Positions 30,501-38,609 of a DNA stretch of 64,000 nucleotides are shown here, in pieces. The position numbers were made by a program, and so were the translations under genes. The stretch comes from Astropecten irregularis (lineage: Eukaryota > Echinodermata > Asteroidea > Paxillosida > Astropectinidae). Where the stretch lies: assembly GCA_963971285.1 (NCBI GenBank), contig OZ020262.1, positions 6,481,036-6,545,035 of the forward strand. Reading direction: 5' to 3'. Below the pieces are notes generated by a model. The model was not told where the DNA came from. It did no database searches and worked only from the letters and a program-made list of their open reading frames with translations. Position 1 is the stretch's first letter; every line of letters starts with the position of its first letter.

Positions 30501-32706
30501 ACCCATTACGCCGTGGCAGATCTGCAAGGCCGCATGAACCAGCGATGCATAAAGCCTGCGTTAACATCATGAATAATCGGGCACATGGAAACCAGTACAC
30601 ACTTATTGCCTGCCACAACAAAAAGGGTGGAAAGTCACAAATTTACAAAAATCTAACCACAGGTTAAAGAGGCGCGCTTCATACCTGGGGGATGAGTTTT
30701 GTGCAAAGGAGAACGTTTTGAGTCAGTACATGAAACTTTAATGGGATTCTAAGTCAACAGAACATTGCCGTCGGGGTGTCCGAGGCCACTAATGACACCG
30801 GGTGATTTCCCAAGCATTTGGGGCCGTGCCTCGGAGGCCCAATTCGGTTGCCAAGGTGGCGAGCGAGCATAATCATACCAACCCCAACAAACAACCACGA
30901 TGAAGCCAGCCCTAAAAAAAAATGGAGTCAACAACATCAAGTCTCCTAGCTTTGGCAGTTTATATCATTTTACCTGATAAATTCTTGTATGTGGATCGGT
31001 TTGCGGAAACACCATGTAAGAATCGTTCGTACTTTCGGACTTCTATATCGTTCGCACTTCTCGTAAGGTCTCAACGACGTTTCGACTAGCTTGCTCTATA
31101 GTCCTTATATGAGGACTAGAGCAGACTAGTCGAAACGTTGAGACCTTTATTGCGAGAAGTGCGAAAGTACAAACGATTCTTACACGGTGTTTCCGCAAAC
31201 CGATCCACACACCAACAGTCACCATGCAAAGCCTCAAATCTTTCTTGATAAATTCTTCTAAATTTTGTCCCCTCCTCTAACAACCCAACAGGACATCATG
31301 GGACTCCGCTAGCTAATTATATGCTAAACTATTAGGTAATTTCATTATTCTGTCCTCGCTCGTTCCTACAGCAAAAGCGTTCACAGGGTTCGTCAGTTTA
31401 ATGTATACAAACACCCCGGATGGAGATGAATAGGCCTCAAACTCAAATAATTATAATTTTTAGTCAAAAGGCCACAATCTATACCTGTCTCGTAAGGCTC
31501 TCTTGCAGACAACTATCCCTGAATAATGATTTGAAGCTGTAATCAGATGAAGCTCCTTGCTCTGACAATCGCTGAAAACTCGGGACAGCTTACTATGATA
31601 TTTAAAAGGTCGTTTTCATGGCAACGGCACAGACAAGAGCCTATAGGATGCACGGAATCAATGGCAGAGAAGTCTACCCACGCACGTTGAATAATCAGAC
31701 GAATTAAAAACATCTTGCATAATTTTTCAGTTTATGGCATAGACGAAGGCTACAAGGCCTTAGCCATTATACAAGCCATGATTTCGTAAAAATTAATAGC
31801 CATTATATTTAAAGCGACAACGCCAGTGTAGCGTCAAGCAGTGTACACTGTCAACATTTTTGTTGACATTTTCGGTAACATGTTGCCCAGTTAGGGCAAC
31901 ACACCTGGGCTACACGACTTTGGGCCCTGTGTACACCAACAACATTTGGATAAAAATTTAACCGAGATGTTGCTGCGACATGTTACCCAACTCGTTTGGC
32001 TCTGTGTACACTGACAACATTTTCAACAACAACGTACCTGGGCAACATGTTACCGAGATTTAGTTATAATCATCAAATAACCACAAGGGAAACTGACTGA
32101 AATTAAAGTCATTGAAAAGTGTTTTAGAAAAATCGACTGGAGCGGGATTCAAACCAGTGGCCTCCTGAATACCGTACAGGCGCTCTACCAACTGAGCCAT
32201 CCAGCCTTAACGTTGGTGGTGTCCCAAATATTCAATTAGATGTGTTCGTTTGGCAGTCAGAAGTCAGATTTAGTTATGGGTGCGTTCGTTTAGCTCCCCC
32301 GGGTCGACACCAGTCAACCTCGTGCCCACCAGTCAACCTCGTCCCCATTCTCTCGCTTGTTTTGTGCAGTATAGCACGACCATTCCAGTAAGGGCTGACC
32401 CGTGTTAGCTAAACGAATGCACCCTATGATTGTTTTAGCCTAGCTGGTTGTGGACTCACCCGCATCATAAGTTTCTCCCTTCGACTGACTACCACCGGCG
32501 AGGGCGAAAAGGATCGTAGCCACGGCGAACACCCCCAGGAGCGCCCCGGTCCGCACCATCCACCGTACCTTCCTCGTGCGCCTCCTCCGTCCAGCTGCGA
32601 CACCAGACCGGCTCATGGCTACGTGGTCCTGCCCCTTACATGCACTGCCGCGGCTGCCTACAGCCTGCTCGGGCGACAAACTTGGGTACAACCCTTTAAT
32701 TTCCAT
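12555..32706 (-). CDS. NCKX: NCKX: K+-dependent Na+/Ca2+ exchanger (SLC24 family)
   Basis: Eleven coding exons on the minus strand: 32706-32460, 22559-22410, 19947-19706, 19212-19028, 18309-18186, 17713-17600, 16771-16274, 15870-15665, 14649-14496, 13552-13385 and 12761-12555. They sum to 2295 bases, 764 residues plus stop, with matching phases throughout. Residues 40-80 hold an arginine-rich stretch and a membrane anchor. The first exchanger repeat ([17 protein letters not shown]) lies near residues 155-171. A hydrophilic cytoplasmic loop spans about 275-560, and the second repeat (AIGTSVPD...GSNVFDI) about 630-675. The family moves Ca2+ and K+ out in exchange for Na+ at the plasma or organelle membrane. 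The acidic residues needed for transport (APE, VPD, NVFD) are present. The extracellular N-terminus looks short for the family, so a missed exon in the 9.9 kb first intron is possible. Paralogue not assigned; the C-terminus resembles NCKX3/4. Confidence 0.93.
12755..13330 (-). repeat. About 122 bp minisatellite spanning the last NCKX splice acceptor
   Basis: Units are recognised by AAGGAGCAAGACCTGTTGAC (variants near 12874, 12997, 13118 and 13239) and by GAATCGTCC...GGACGATTC, a 9-base hairpin inside each unit. The last partial unit overlaps the true acceptor of NCKX exon 11 (GTCAACAG, minus strand, next to 12761). The repeat therefore places acceptor-like copies upstream in the same intron. 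Confidence 0.85.
13385..14649 (-). CDS. NCKX: NCKX exons 9-10: second alpha repeat
   Basis: Exon 9 (14649-14496) ends [13 protein letters not shown] and exon 10 (13552-13385) continues [20 protein letters not shown], then [16 protein letters not shown]. The intron falls exactly between the proline and the aspartate of the conserved TS(I/V)PD motif, so both exons are needed for one cation site. The usual AAGTSIPD reads AIGTSVPD here, a conservative change. Confidence 0.93.
13757..13998. mobile_element. Family A element (A2 subtype)
   Basis: GCGGCCAATTTCAA at the left and CTATGAAATTGGCTCC at the right, with GTTTGATCAAGAAAGACTTT inside. It lies in NCKX intron 9 (between exons 9 and 10). Confidence 0.75.
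14727..14826 (-). mobile_element. Family B element
   Basis: Reverse-oriented copy: GATTTCACAAAGCCCTACGA at one end and TTTGGTGAAATCGACCCC at the other. The central part is shortened relative to other copies. It lies in NCKX intron 8. Confidence 0.8.
15013..15156 (+). mobile_element. Family B element, complete
   Basis: GGGTCGATTTCACCAAACTC at the left, GGGAATCGACCC at the right, with TATGATACGATGGG and CGTAACTCAAGTTGCGATCG between. It is 187 bases from another B copy in opposite orientation, so the two could form a hairpin in the transcript. Confidence 0.85.
15353..15638. mobile_element. Family G element bounded by GAGCCT hexanucleotide runs
   Basis: CAGGCTCAGGCTCAGGCTCC at the left and its complement GAGCCTGAGCCTGAGCCTGA at the right enclose TTTCTGGTTTGAAAA-type and CAGGGCTTCAGCTTCAATGA segments that recur at 19335 and 52295. 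The right hexanucleotide run is expanded and has drifted to GAGCATGAACAT units. It lies in NCKX intron 8. Confidence 0.75.
15983..16130 (+). mobile_element. Family D fragment
   Basis: Contains GGTAACAGTACAGGATTG, AACCCAAACAGAAATGTTCA and TAACTTTCAGGATATAAAGA, the terminal part of family D. The rest of the element is missing. Confidence 0.6.
17813..17875 (+). mobile_element. Family A element, left end only
   Basis: GGGGCCAATTTCATAGAGCT followed by GCTTAAGCACCAAAATTTGC. The right half is not present downstream. Confidence 0.65.
18368..18746. repeat. Duplicated TAGGCTATACGCCACGCTCT segment enclosing a fold-back
   Basis: CCTAGGCTATACGCCACGCT with GTGCCGAACTCAAATAAT occurs at about 18369-18411 and again at 18699-18741. 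Between them, GAGGCTAGGCTTGGGAC and AATTCCAAGCCCCTAGCCTC are roughly inverted around a central palindrome. It lies in NCKX intron 4, upstream of exon 5. It is probably a composite of short elements. Confidence 0.5.
19335..19465. mobile_element. Family G element, one end only
   Basis: CTCAGGCTCACGCTCAGGCT run followed by CATTTCGTGAATAAA and TTAGATTCTCTGGTTTGGAA. The second hexanucleotide end is replaced by a family E fragment. Confidence 0.65.
19466..19590. mobile_element. Family E fragment
   Basis: GACGTTTCGATCC, GGACCTTTCTCAAAGGCTAA and GATGAGCAGTTTGTGGCAGT match the body of family E as seen at 34720. It is diverged and truncated, and lies in NCKX intron 3. Confidence 0.6.
19706..19947 (-). 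CDS. NCKX: NCKX exon 3: first cation-binding alpha repeat
   Basis: Acceptor TCGTCTGTAG and donor GTAATT bound the exon. It encodes [15 protein letters not shown], then [20 protein letters not shown] and [19 protein letters not shown]. The glutamate of APELF corresponds to the essential glutamate of the family's first repeat. This is the most conserved exon of the gene. Confidence 0.95.
20190..20315 (-). mobile_element. Family B element, near complete
   Basis: Reverse-oriented: AGCCCTATCGATCGTATCTC to TTTGGCGAAATCGACCCC, with CGAAGGATAACCCATCGTAT inside. It lies in NCKX intron 2. Confidence 0.85.
21118..21480. mobile_element. Family D-like composite element
   Basis: TTAAGGGTAATTTCATACTT opens it, and GTCAAAGAAATGCAGATTTA and CCATACGGTGCCCACTTTTT recur in inverse order around 39590-39690. 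The later part holds the family D segment CAGGCAGAAACAATTTAACG. It is diverged. Confidence 0.5.
21570..21613 (-). mobile_element. Family H SINE fragment (tRNA-like B box)
   Basis: GACTGGAGCGGGATTCGAAC followed by CAGCGACCTC. On the minus strand this is a tRNA B box, GGTTCGAATCCCGCTCCAG. Only the 3' part of the tRNA-like head remains. Confidence 0.65.
22667..22867. mobile_element. Family A element
   Basis: GGGGTAAATTTCATGCAGCT at the left and GCGTGAAATTGGCCCC at the right. The interior is shortened by about 40 bases relative to other A1 copies. It lies in NCKX intron 1, about 110 bases upstream of exon 2. Confidence 0.8.
23098..23300. mobile_element. Family I-like fragment
   Basis: GACTTGATTTCACAGGCC, AATCTTCATTGCAGAC and GTGTGATGCCACAAT match the body of the element nested at 28191. 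The right end is not clear. Confidence 0.4.
23323..23690. mobile_element. Family D element, complete, TTAA-flanked
   Basis: Both ends are TTAA followed by an inverted repeat: AGGTACAGTACAGGATTGGT at the left and, on the other strand, AGGTATAATACATGATTGGT. The length is 368 bp. The interior segment CATACCGTTAGCATATTTC resembles the other D copies. A TTAA target duplication suggests piggyBac-type mobilisation, which is inference. An open frame across it (23342-23755) has no recognisable domain. Confidence 0.8.
23700..23815. mobile_element. Family I-like fragment
   Basis: CATGGTAACTTGTGCTGTGA, CATCACACTTTGCTTAACAA and TTTGTAAAATCGACGACC recur at 24945-25050. It carries the GTGAAATCGAC-type terminal core. 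Confidence 0.45.
23960..24320. mobile_element. Family E element interrupted by a family A element
   Basis: Left part: GCCTTTGAGAAAGATCCTGC to CTCCAAGCATTTTATT. Right part: GTTATTTTGGCTGATGAGCA and TTTGCAGGAGTTTATTATTT. In the intact copy at 34720 these two parts are contiguous, so the A element at 24035-24266 inserted later. Confidence 0.75.
24035..24266. mobile_element. Family A element, complete, nested in family E
   Basis: GGGGCCAATTTCATGGCGCT at the left and GCGCCGTGAAACTGGCCCC at the right. The interior is that of A1 (CTTGCCCATTAAAACAAACC). Confidence 0.85.
24905..25115. mobile_element. Composite of family I and the right half of family B
   Basis: The family I body (CTTAAGATTAATCTTAAGAT, CATCACACTTTGCTTAGCAA) ends GTGATTTGTGAAATCGGCG. 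The family B right half (GATGGGTTATCATTCGTAAC to GTGAAATCGATCCC) follows at once. The left half of B is missing. Confidence 0.6.
26643..26884. mobile_element. Family A element, complete, first of a back-to-back pair
   Basis: GGGGCCAATTTCATAGAGCT at the left and AGCTCTATGAAATTGGCCCC at the right; the terminal repeat is perfect over these 20 bases. The interior holds CTTGCCCAATAAAACAAACC and GTGATGCACAACACATGGAC. Confidence 0.9.
26887..27132. mobile_element. Family A element, complete, second of a back-to-back pair
   Basis: GGGACCAATTTCACGGCCCT at the left and AGCTCCATGAAATTGGCCCC at the right, with its interior in the opposite orientation to the copy that ends a few bases before it. Confidence 0.9.
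27197..27329 (+). mobile_element. Family B element, shortened, carrying a 55 bp hairpin insertion
   Basis: GGGGTCGATTTTAC, then the insertion, then CCCGAACTCATCGTAACTTA and CGTGAAATTGATCCC. Removing the insertion and one TTTTAC restores the family B left end. Confidence 0.75.
27211..27265. mobile_element. 55 bp hairpin insert with 6 bp target duplication
   Basis: TCATAGAGTAATAAATAAAA and the complement of TTTTTTATTTAACTCTATGA pair almost fully around a short GC core. TTTTAC flanks both sides (27205-27210 and 27266-27271) and occurs once in the uninterrupted element. The mobilising enzyme is unknown. Confidence 0.65.
28017..28408. mobile_element. Family A element interrupted by a family I element
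   Basis: GGGGCCAATTTCATGGAGCT at the left and GTGCCGTGAAATTGGCC at the right. The A interior is broken after GGAAATTGGATAATCCTG and resumes at TTAAGACAGACAATTCATGG. Confidence 0.8.
28191..28345. mobile_element. Family I element nested in family A
   Basis: GGCTGGATTTCACGCAAGCC opens it and AATCTTTGTGAAATCGACTG closes it. Inside are TCTTAATTGCTAAGCAAAGT and GTGATGTCGCAATACTAG. The ends are roughly inverted around GATTTCAC. Confidence 0.6.
29640..29800. repeat. Weak fold-back segment of unknown type
   Basis: AAGCTTGGCCTAATCC and GGATTAGGCTTGTCC face each other about 125 bases apart. The surrounding 29.0-30.6 kb has several short open frames without recognisable domains. I cannot name the element. 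Confidence 0.3.
30991..31208. mobile_element. Family F inverted-repeat element, 218 bp
   Basis: The terminal repeat is perfect over 23 bases; its first 20 are GTGGATCGGTTTGCGGAAAC. The pairing continues inward through AGAATCGTTCGTACTTTC and a GTTTCGACTAG segment, so most of the element can form one hairpin. It lies in NCKX intron 1. Confidence 0.85.
31820..32055. repeat. Imperfect repeats of a CTGTGTACAC...AACATGTTACC unit
   Basis: GTGTACACTGTCAACATTTT, GTGTACACCAACAACATTTG and GTGTACACTGACAACATTTT recur at roughly 70-80 base spacing, each followed by a copy of ACATGTT(A/G)CCCA. The origin is unknown. Confidence 0.6.
32074..32212 (-). mobile_element. Family H SINE (tRNA-derived)
   Basis: On the minus strand: GGCTCAGTTGGTAGAGCGCC (A box), then GGTTTGAATCCCGCTCCAGT (B box), then a shared tail GACTTTAATTTCAGTCAGTT and CCTTGTGGTTATTT. 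The same head plus tail recurs at 43001 and 46013, which defines it as a SINE rather than a tRNA gene. Confidence 0.8.
32278..32424. mobile_element. 147 bp inverted-repeat element
   Basis: GGGTGCGTTCGTTTAGCT at the left and AGCTAAACGAATGCACCC at the right; 17 of 18 bases pair. TAT flanks both sides. It ends 36 bases from the donor-side edge of NCKX exon 1. Confidence 0.75.
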
Positions 32707-33628
32707 CACTGCAAACACCAAACAAGAAAGAAAAAGAAAACAAAAGGTTATATTATTAGTATAAAGCAACAATCCGAAATTAATGCAATTTGTGTGATAG
32801 AAAATAGCGCACAGAAAGAATCACGTTCATAATTATACAGAAATAATCGCATTCCTGAAAAAAGAAGACAAACATTCTCAACGACTCAACGATCCTACCA
32901 GTGCCGTGTCTTCGGCTTTTCTGCGTTCACATTCCCCGAGTTTGTGTTTAAAAAGGCAGTTCTGAAACTCGGCCTCGCACATTGTTCATAATTATCATAA
33001 CGAGGGGATTATGCCTATATAAGTCTTCCAATTATTTTCCAGAAAGTTTGATTGCTAGGCTACGTGATGATGACGTCAGCAACTCCTAAGCCCCATTGTT
33101 TAAATAACAATAGATATAAACTGTACTAAGCTTGTTTTTTAATTATTGCATGTTTATCCGAACGAACAGATGTTTAAGAATCCCACAGTCTGTATCATTG
33201 GGTTCATTGCCAGTCTTCTAAAAGTATACAGTTTCTCTTCGTGGCGACAATCATCAAACACTCCCCCATTTCCAATTAAGAGAATCCATTCTCTGGTATA
33301 ATGAGTGAGTCAGGAAGACAATTAAACTGGGCTTCCCTGTTGGAACATGAAGAAACCCTAGACCTATACGCGACTATCGTGACTATCGTCAGTGTGCCTG
33401 TTTTCAAGGTGTCCACTTTTCGAAGGCTGACTTAGTCACAGGTAACGACGTACGCGAAAGGCCTGTACCACACATTTCAGCTGATTTGTTTTGTGTATGT
33501 GCTCCACCGCAAGCCAAACTAATGTCAAAAGTTTACTTTTATAATGTGATATGTTTTGTGTTTCTTGAAATAAAAGTTAACATCCACGAAAACCGGTTCA
33601 TCGAGAAGTTTGGTTTTCTTGTTCAACT

Positions 33629-33777
33629 TTAAAGAGGATGTTCAACACTCAACAAACCTCGCTTTATTTGTTAGAACTATTATCCTTAAATTACTTGAAA
33701 TGAGAAAAATATATTTATCTCACACTGAATAAAGAAACACAAAGCGAGGTTTGTTGAGTGTTGAACATCCTCTTTAA
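33629..33777. mobile_element. 149 bp TTAA-flanked inverted-repeat element
   Basis: TTAAAGAGGATGTTCAACAC at the left and its exact complement at the right; the arms match perfectly for about 37 bases. It differs in sequence from family D but shares the TTAA flank. Confidence 0.85.
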
Positions 33778-34719
33778 GGTGTATCCCTAACTAGTTTTGG
33801 TCTGATGAGGGCGCCTCCCTAAACGCCATCTTTGTGTACAGGTACTGGAGAAGAAATATATTCGTGAACCTACGTGTAAGGAAGCTATAATGGGCCTTAG
33901 TTACAAATTCAGCAAAATATTTATGAATACCCAATGTATATTCAACCGTTAATGCATTATGCTGACATGTCGGGTAATTTCCTATAATTGGCCTCATGAT
34001 GTGTGTCCTTAATGGAGCACCGTAAGGTCAAGATTAAGGGGTATTCATTTCCCTGTCTTCATCGACGTAAAATCATTCCTTTGCTGCCAAATGCTACTAA
34101 GATCTACCTAGCTACATGCCGATTTACATGACATTCAATTATCATGGGATTTGGATGGAAACCCCATGGGTTTCATTTTGTCCGCCATTTCGTTTCTTAA
34201 AATCCAGCGTAATTACACGACTGGTGTATACGTTCGCCAGACGTAATTGTGATATTCACGTTGTCGGCACACAATCCCATCTACCTGGTTTTAAATCATG
34301 TTCGCATTACTTGTATCTAAAACGTTATTAAGGTGCATCTCCACTTCGACTACAATGGGTTCGATCAATTTGTGCTGTGCATAATCATAAAACGGCCATA
34401 GTTGCTATAAGGTGCATTTTTTTTTCGCAACGCGACAAGCTCAAAACAAAATGTCATGGGGATTCGAAACAAACGGGCCCAGACAGTTTCACCGGCTCAA
34501 TATCAAAACATATAACCTTGCATTAATATTAAGTCGAATTTCGAAGACAAATTTGAACAAAACAGGAGACTTAAATCATCGAAATGTCAAATACTCACTA
34601 AAAGGCAGATTATTATATTTGAGGTTCGCTCTTAGACTTTTGGTTTTGATTCAACCTTTTAGATGTACAAAATATGCACCGAACCTTTTCATTCTCCAAT
34701 GTTAAAATGATATTATTCT

Positions 34720-34895
34720 AAATGCTTAGAGTTAGGAGGGCCTGACGCGTCTCGATCCTAGCAGGATCTTTCTCAAAGGCTACAAGAAAGATCCTGCAAG
34801 GATCGAAACGCGTCAGGCCCTCCTAACTCTAAGCATTTGATATATTTCAGGTAATTTTGGCTGATGAGCAGTTTGCAGCAGTTTATTACTTGTAT
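34720..34895. mobile_element. Family E element with a 119 bp palindrome
   Basis: AAATGCTTAGAGTTAGGAGG pairs with CCTCCTAACTCTAAGCATTT, and the pairing runs through CCTGACGCGT and GATCCT(A/T)GCAGGATC to a short AAAGGCTAC loop (34720-34838). The tail TTGGCTGATGAGCAGTTTGC follows, as in other E copies. Confidence 0.8.
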
Positions 34896-35582
34896 TGATT
34901 ATTTTAAGACACAAAATCACATAGGCCTTAGCTGCCTTTCTCGAAACTTATTTGTATGCAATAATAACGTTAGTGTAGCAATCTGACATTTTTCTACAAG
35001 AAAACCCTTGAATATGTTCAGGGGATGAAATACGATGTTCAAATCAGCCGATGGTAAGAGTTGAGAAGTTATACCCTCAGATGGAGATAGGTAATAGACT
35101 CGTGGGAAACCTTCACATGGGTGATGGCAATGTCATGACTCACTGAGAATGGTGAGCAGCATAATTATGCCCAGGGTACAAGACAACGCACGCAGAAGGT
35201 GGTGGCAATGCCACGGCTCACTGAGGGTGACTGCTCAGGCGAGCATCTCCCAGAATTAACAGACAAACAAGCAGACGACGAGTACTACGGGTGAATAAGC
35301 CCAAAGAATATGCGCAGTGGTGCTGAATGTATAACATTTAACATCCTTTCAACAGGAAAATCGCAGGAGTGTGCCCAATAAAGAGCTACAATCCATTATT
35401 ATGAAATTTTAAAGCCTAATTCAGACAATGTTATCGACTCAACGAATAAAGTATCTTAATAACATTGAGTAAAATGAATGGGGTACCCCCTGCGATATAT
35501 TATTAGATTCAAGTTAACCTGCTGACCAGCTAGCTTAGTGATTGTCTAAAGTATAGGTAAGGTAGGCCCTCCCTATGACATC

Positions 35583-35640
35583 AGCACAAGACTTAAGCAG
35601 GAGGTCGTGGGTTCGAATCCCGAACCATGATATTTCTCAA
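35583..35640 (+). mobile_element. tRNA-like fragment, sibling of the one at 60050
   Basis: AAGCAGGAGGTCGTGGGTTC then GAATCCCGAACC matches the 3' half of the tRNA-like head at 60050-60120. The A-box half is weak here. Confidence 0.5.
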
Positions 35641-36251
35641 GTGCGCACAAAGTGCTGATACACGTTTGTTAAGCCTTAAGAAGTTAAGGGTTACCGGTAG
35701 TCTCAGTTATTTCAATAAGGGAACTGCATTTGGTATAACTTTAGACGAACTCTTAAACCGATAAAAGTACAAATGCGCTCTCAGCGTTTCAGGTTGAAAC
35801 AAAATAGTGACGAATTTCGAAAATGAAATTTAATTCCAGAGTCGGAGACTGAAGTATTGCAAAAACCAAGCAACGATTTTAAAAAAGGCTCAATGAAGTT
35901 GTGTCATCCATCGAATCATCGCAAAGCAGCTCACAAATTAAAATTCGGATTCTTACAGAAAACAAGTACAAATTTAACTTGACACACGCATGTAGATCTA
36001 CATGCAAGCACTTACCTTCCTTTAGCCATCGGACCGAATACTTCCAATTCAGCCCCCCGTGCAATGTTCGAAATTCACGGCTCCGTTTTCGGAACCGAAT
36101 CCGGTGAAATGCGTAGGCTACTTAAGTTCGATGGCAACGAGTCCCTATATTTTTCTACAACACTCATTCGTGTTCTGTATCCAAGTACAGAAAAATGCGT
36201 TCAGACGCGCGCGTCAGCAACATTCGGATACTGTTCTGTGTATGCTTTTGC

Positions 36252-36605
36252 GCGAAGACGCGCGCGTGGTTATGACGCACCGAAGAGATCAAGGTTCAAA
36301 GTTCAAGGTTCACTCCATCCTACTCAGATTGTCGCTTCAAAATGAGGAATATGTAATTTGTATACAGCGTATAATGCAAGTAGCCTCATGAAAATAGCTC
36401 CTCTTCGCCAAAACGGTTTTTATAATAAAATACATGGCACATAGAAAACGCATTATCAATCAAATGGAGTGGAGCTATACATTTCACACGACAAGTTTGG
36501 ATTCATAAAACTGACAGATAAATCAATGTGAGTACATGGACGATATAATGGCATGTGTCAGATTGCATTTTGGGTGCAGTAAATCAAGGTAGCGCTCTTA
36601 AGTAA
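36252..36605 (+). repeat. 354 bp direct repeat, left copy (target-site duplication)
   Basis: Identical by reading to 37842-38195. It begins GCGAAGACGCGCGCGTGG and ends AGCGCTCTTAAGTAA. It abuts the 3' tail of the LINE on its right. Confidence 0.9.
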
Positions 36606-37841
36606 TTCAATTCAATTCAAATAGACGTTTATTTCATACTCAAAACAATGCCGTTAGAGAGAACATCATCAGTACATATAGGGATATAAGAAACGTAAAG
36701 AAATAATAGTGATAACAACTATGTACGATAATGGTAATACGAGAGAAAAAAAAAACAATAATAGAGTATGAGGCTGTTTAAGTAAGCCGAGGCTTGTAGT
36801 AAACAGCCTGTGACATAACAACTAACAGGGACAGACAGGACAGAACAGGGACAGGACAAGATACAGACAGGATAAATGACAAAGAACTGATATAAGAATG
36901 AAAGTAATGTAATAAGACATAATATGCCTGATTAGATAAGGAGAGGAAGCTATGTTACATACTGAGAAAGAAGACAACGCTTAAATGAAGACTTAAATCG
37001 ATCCACGGACGGCATCGTTCTAATGTCAGTTGAGATGGTGTTCCATAGGCGAGGACCTGAGTACCGAAGTGTATTAATGGAGTACAGGGTGCGGGTGAAT
37101 GGAAGAAACAGATTGTTACGTGATCTTGTAGAGTATCCGTGTATTTCATGAACTGGTGCGAAGAAAGAAGAGAATGTTCGAGGAAGGAGGTTGTTTGTGT
37201 ATTTGTATATGAAGATCGCGGTATGGAGTTTATTTATGTCACGAAGAGTAAGTGTATGTAAGCGTGCGAAGAGAGGCGCAGAGTGCTCTCGAAGATGTGA
37301 GAAAGTGCAGTTGCGAACAGCCCGTTTTTGGATAATGAACAATGCATTCAGTTTGCTATTAGTATTACGGGCCCAGACGATATTACAGTAAATTAAGTAA
37401 GGGAGAATAATGGAGTTGTAAAGTAGCTTCATAGCGAAAATTGGAAGAAAGAAACGAAGCTTTGAAAGGACGCCAGTGTTGCGGGAGATGGTCTTGGTAA
37501 TGGAAGAAATGTGTTCGGTCCAAGAGAGTTGTTCGTCGATGGTTACTCCAAGAAATTTTGCAGATGACACCCTATCTATAGGAGTATTGTCGATTAGAAT
37601 TGGAGGTAAATGAATGTCTTGAGGACGAGGCGACTTGGTAAAAAGGATGAAATTTGTTTTGGAGTGATTTAAAGAAAGTTTGTTGGCTTTAAACCAGGAA
37701 GAGACTGAGATGAGTTCTGAATTTAGAGAGCTGATCAGAGAGGTGATGTCAAAGCTAGAGTGAAAGATTGTTGTATCATCTGCAAAAAGAGTAAAATTTA
37801 GAAGTGAAGACGAGTTGTGAAGATCATTGATATAGAGTAAG
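36606..37841 (-). mobile_element. 5'-truncated non-LTR retrotransposon (LINE), 1236 bp
   Basis: Minus-strand element. Its open frame runs to a stop at about 36950 and encodes the end of the reverse transcriptase palm (LYINDL, then LFADDTTIF), followed by the thumb and C-terminal region (AKFLGVTIDEQLSWTEHI; GYSTRSRNN; LRYSGPRLWN). It is cut inside the segment that precedes LLYINDL, so the first catalytic aspartate motif and any endonuclease are missing. The 3' untranslated region ends in TTGAATTGAATTGAA after an AATAAA at about 36628. A repeated 3' tail and these motifs fit the CR1/L2/jockey group; the exact clade is not assigned. The frame has no stop over 300 codons, so the copy is young, but it cannot move by itself. 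Confidence 0.9.
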
Positions 37842-38195
37842 GCGAAGACGCGCGCGTGGTTATGACGCACCGAAGAGATCAAGGTTCAAAGTTCAAGGTT
37901 CACTCCATCCTACTCAGATTGTCGCTTCAAAATGAGGAATATGTAATTTGTATACAGCGTATAATGCAAGTAGCCTCATGAAAATAGCTCCTCTTCGCCA
38001 AAACGGTTTTTATAATAAAATACATGGCACATAGAAAACGCATTATCAATCAAATGGAGTGGAGCTATACATTTCACACGACAAGTTTGGATTCATAAAA
38101 CTGACAGATAAATCAATGTGAGTACATGGACGATATAATGGCATGTGTCAGATTGCATTTTGGGTGCAGTAAATCAAGGTAGCGCTCTTAAGTAA
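37842..38195 (+). repeat. 354 bp direct repeat, right copy (target-site duplication)
   Basis: Second copy of 36252-36605, no difference seen. It starts at the exact base where the truncated LINE ends. Confidence 0.9.
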
Positions 38196-38245
38196 GTTCG
38201 AGGTATAAAGTCTATGCAAAGCCGATGACGGTTGCGAACCATGTT

Positions 38246-38609
38246 TTAAAGGTATGATACATGATTGGTAAAGGTCACAGAACAGCACTTACACTTTGTC
38301 TGATCCAATATGCGCATGGAATAATAAACATGTGAACATTAAAGCTCAATCGGACATCTGAGTCACGAGAAAATAGCGAACACCCATTCAAATTTACGTA
38401 TAAAACATAAAGAATGGTTTTGATCTTACCCCAAGATCAAAACTGTTTTCGGTCATTGTTTTACTGATTTCTGGATAAAAACACCATTTCAGGTGGAAAT
38501 AGTTTAACGGTATGTGTCTACTATCACCATATTTATACCTTGAAAGTTATACGTAAATCTGTGAATATTTCTGTTTGGGTATGTTACCGATCCTGTACTG
38601 TACCTTTAA
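38246..38609. mobile_element. Family D element, complete, TTAA-flanked
   Basis: TTAA plus AGGTATGATACATGATTGGT at the left; TTAA plus AGGTACAGTACAGGATCGGT on the opposite strand at the right. The length is 364 bp. The interior contains AGATCAAAACTGTTTTCGGT and AACGGTATGTGTCTACTATC. Confidence 0.85.

Noticed and set aside
36950-37882. Reverse transcriptase frame as a host gene
   Set aside because: The first residues (MISSVRHNHARVF) come from the flanking 354 bp repeat, and the rest is a truncated LINE with a 3' repeat tail.
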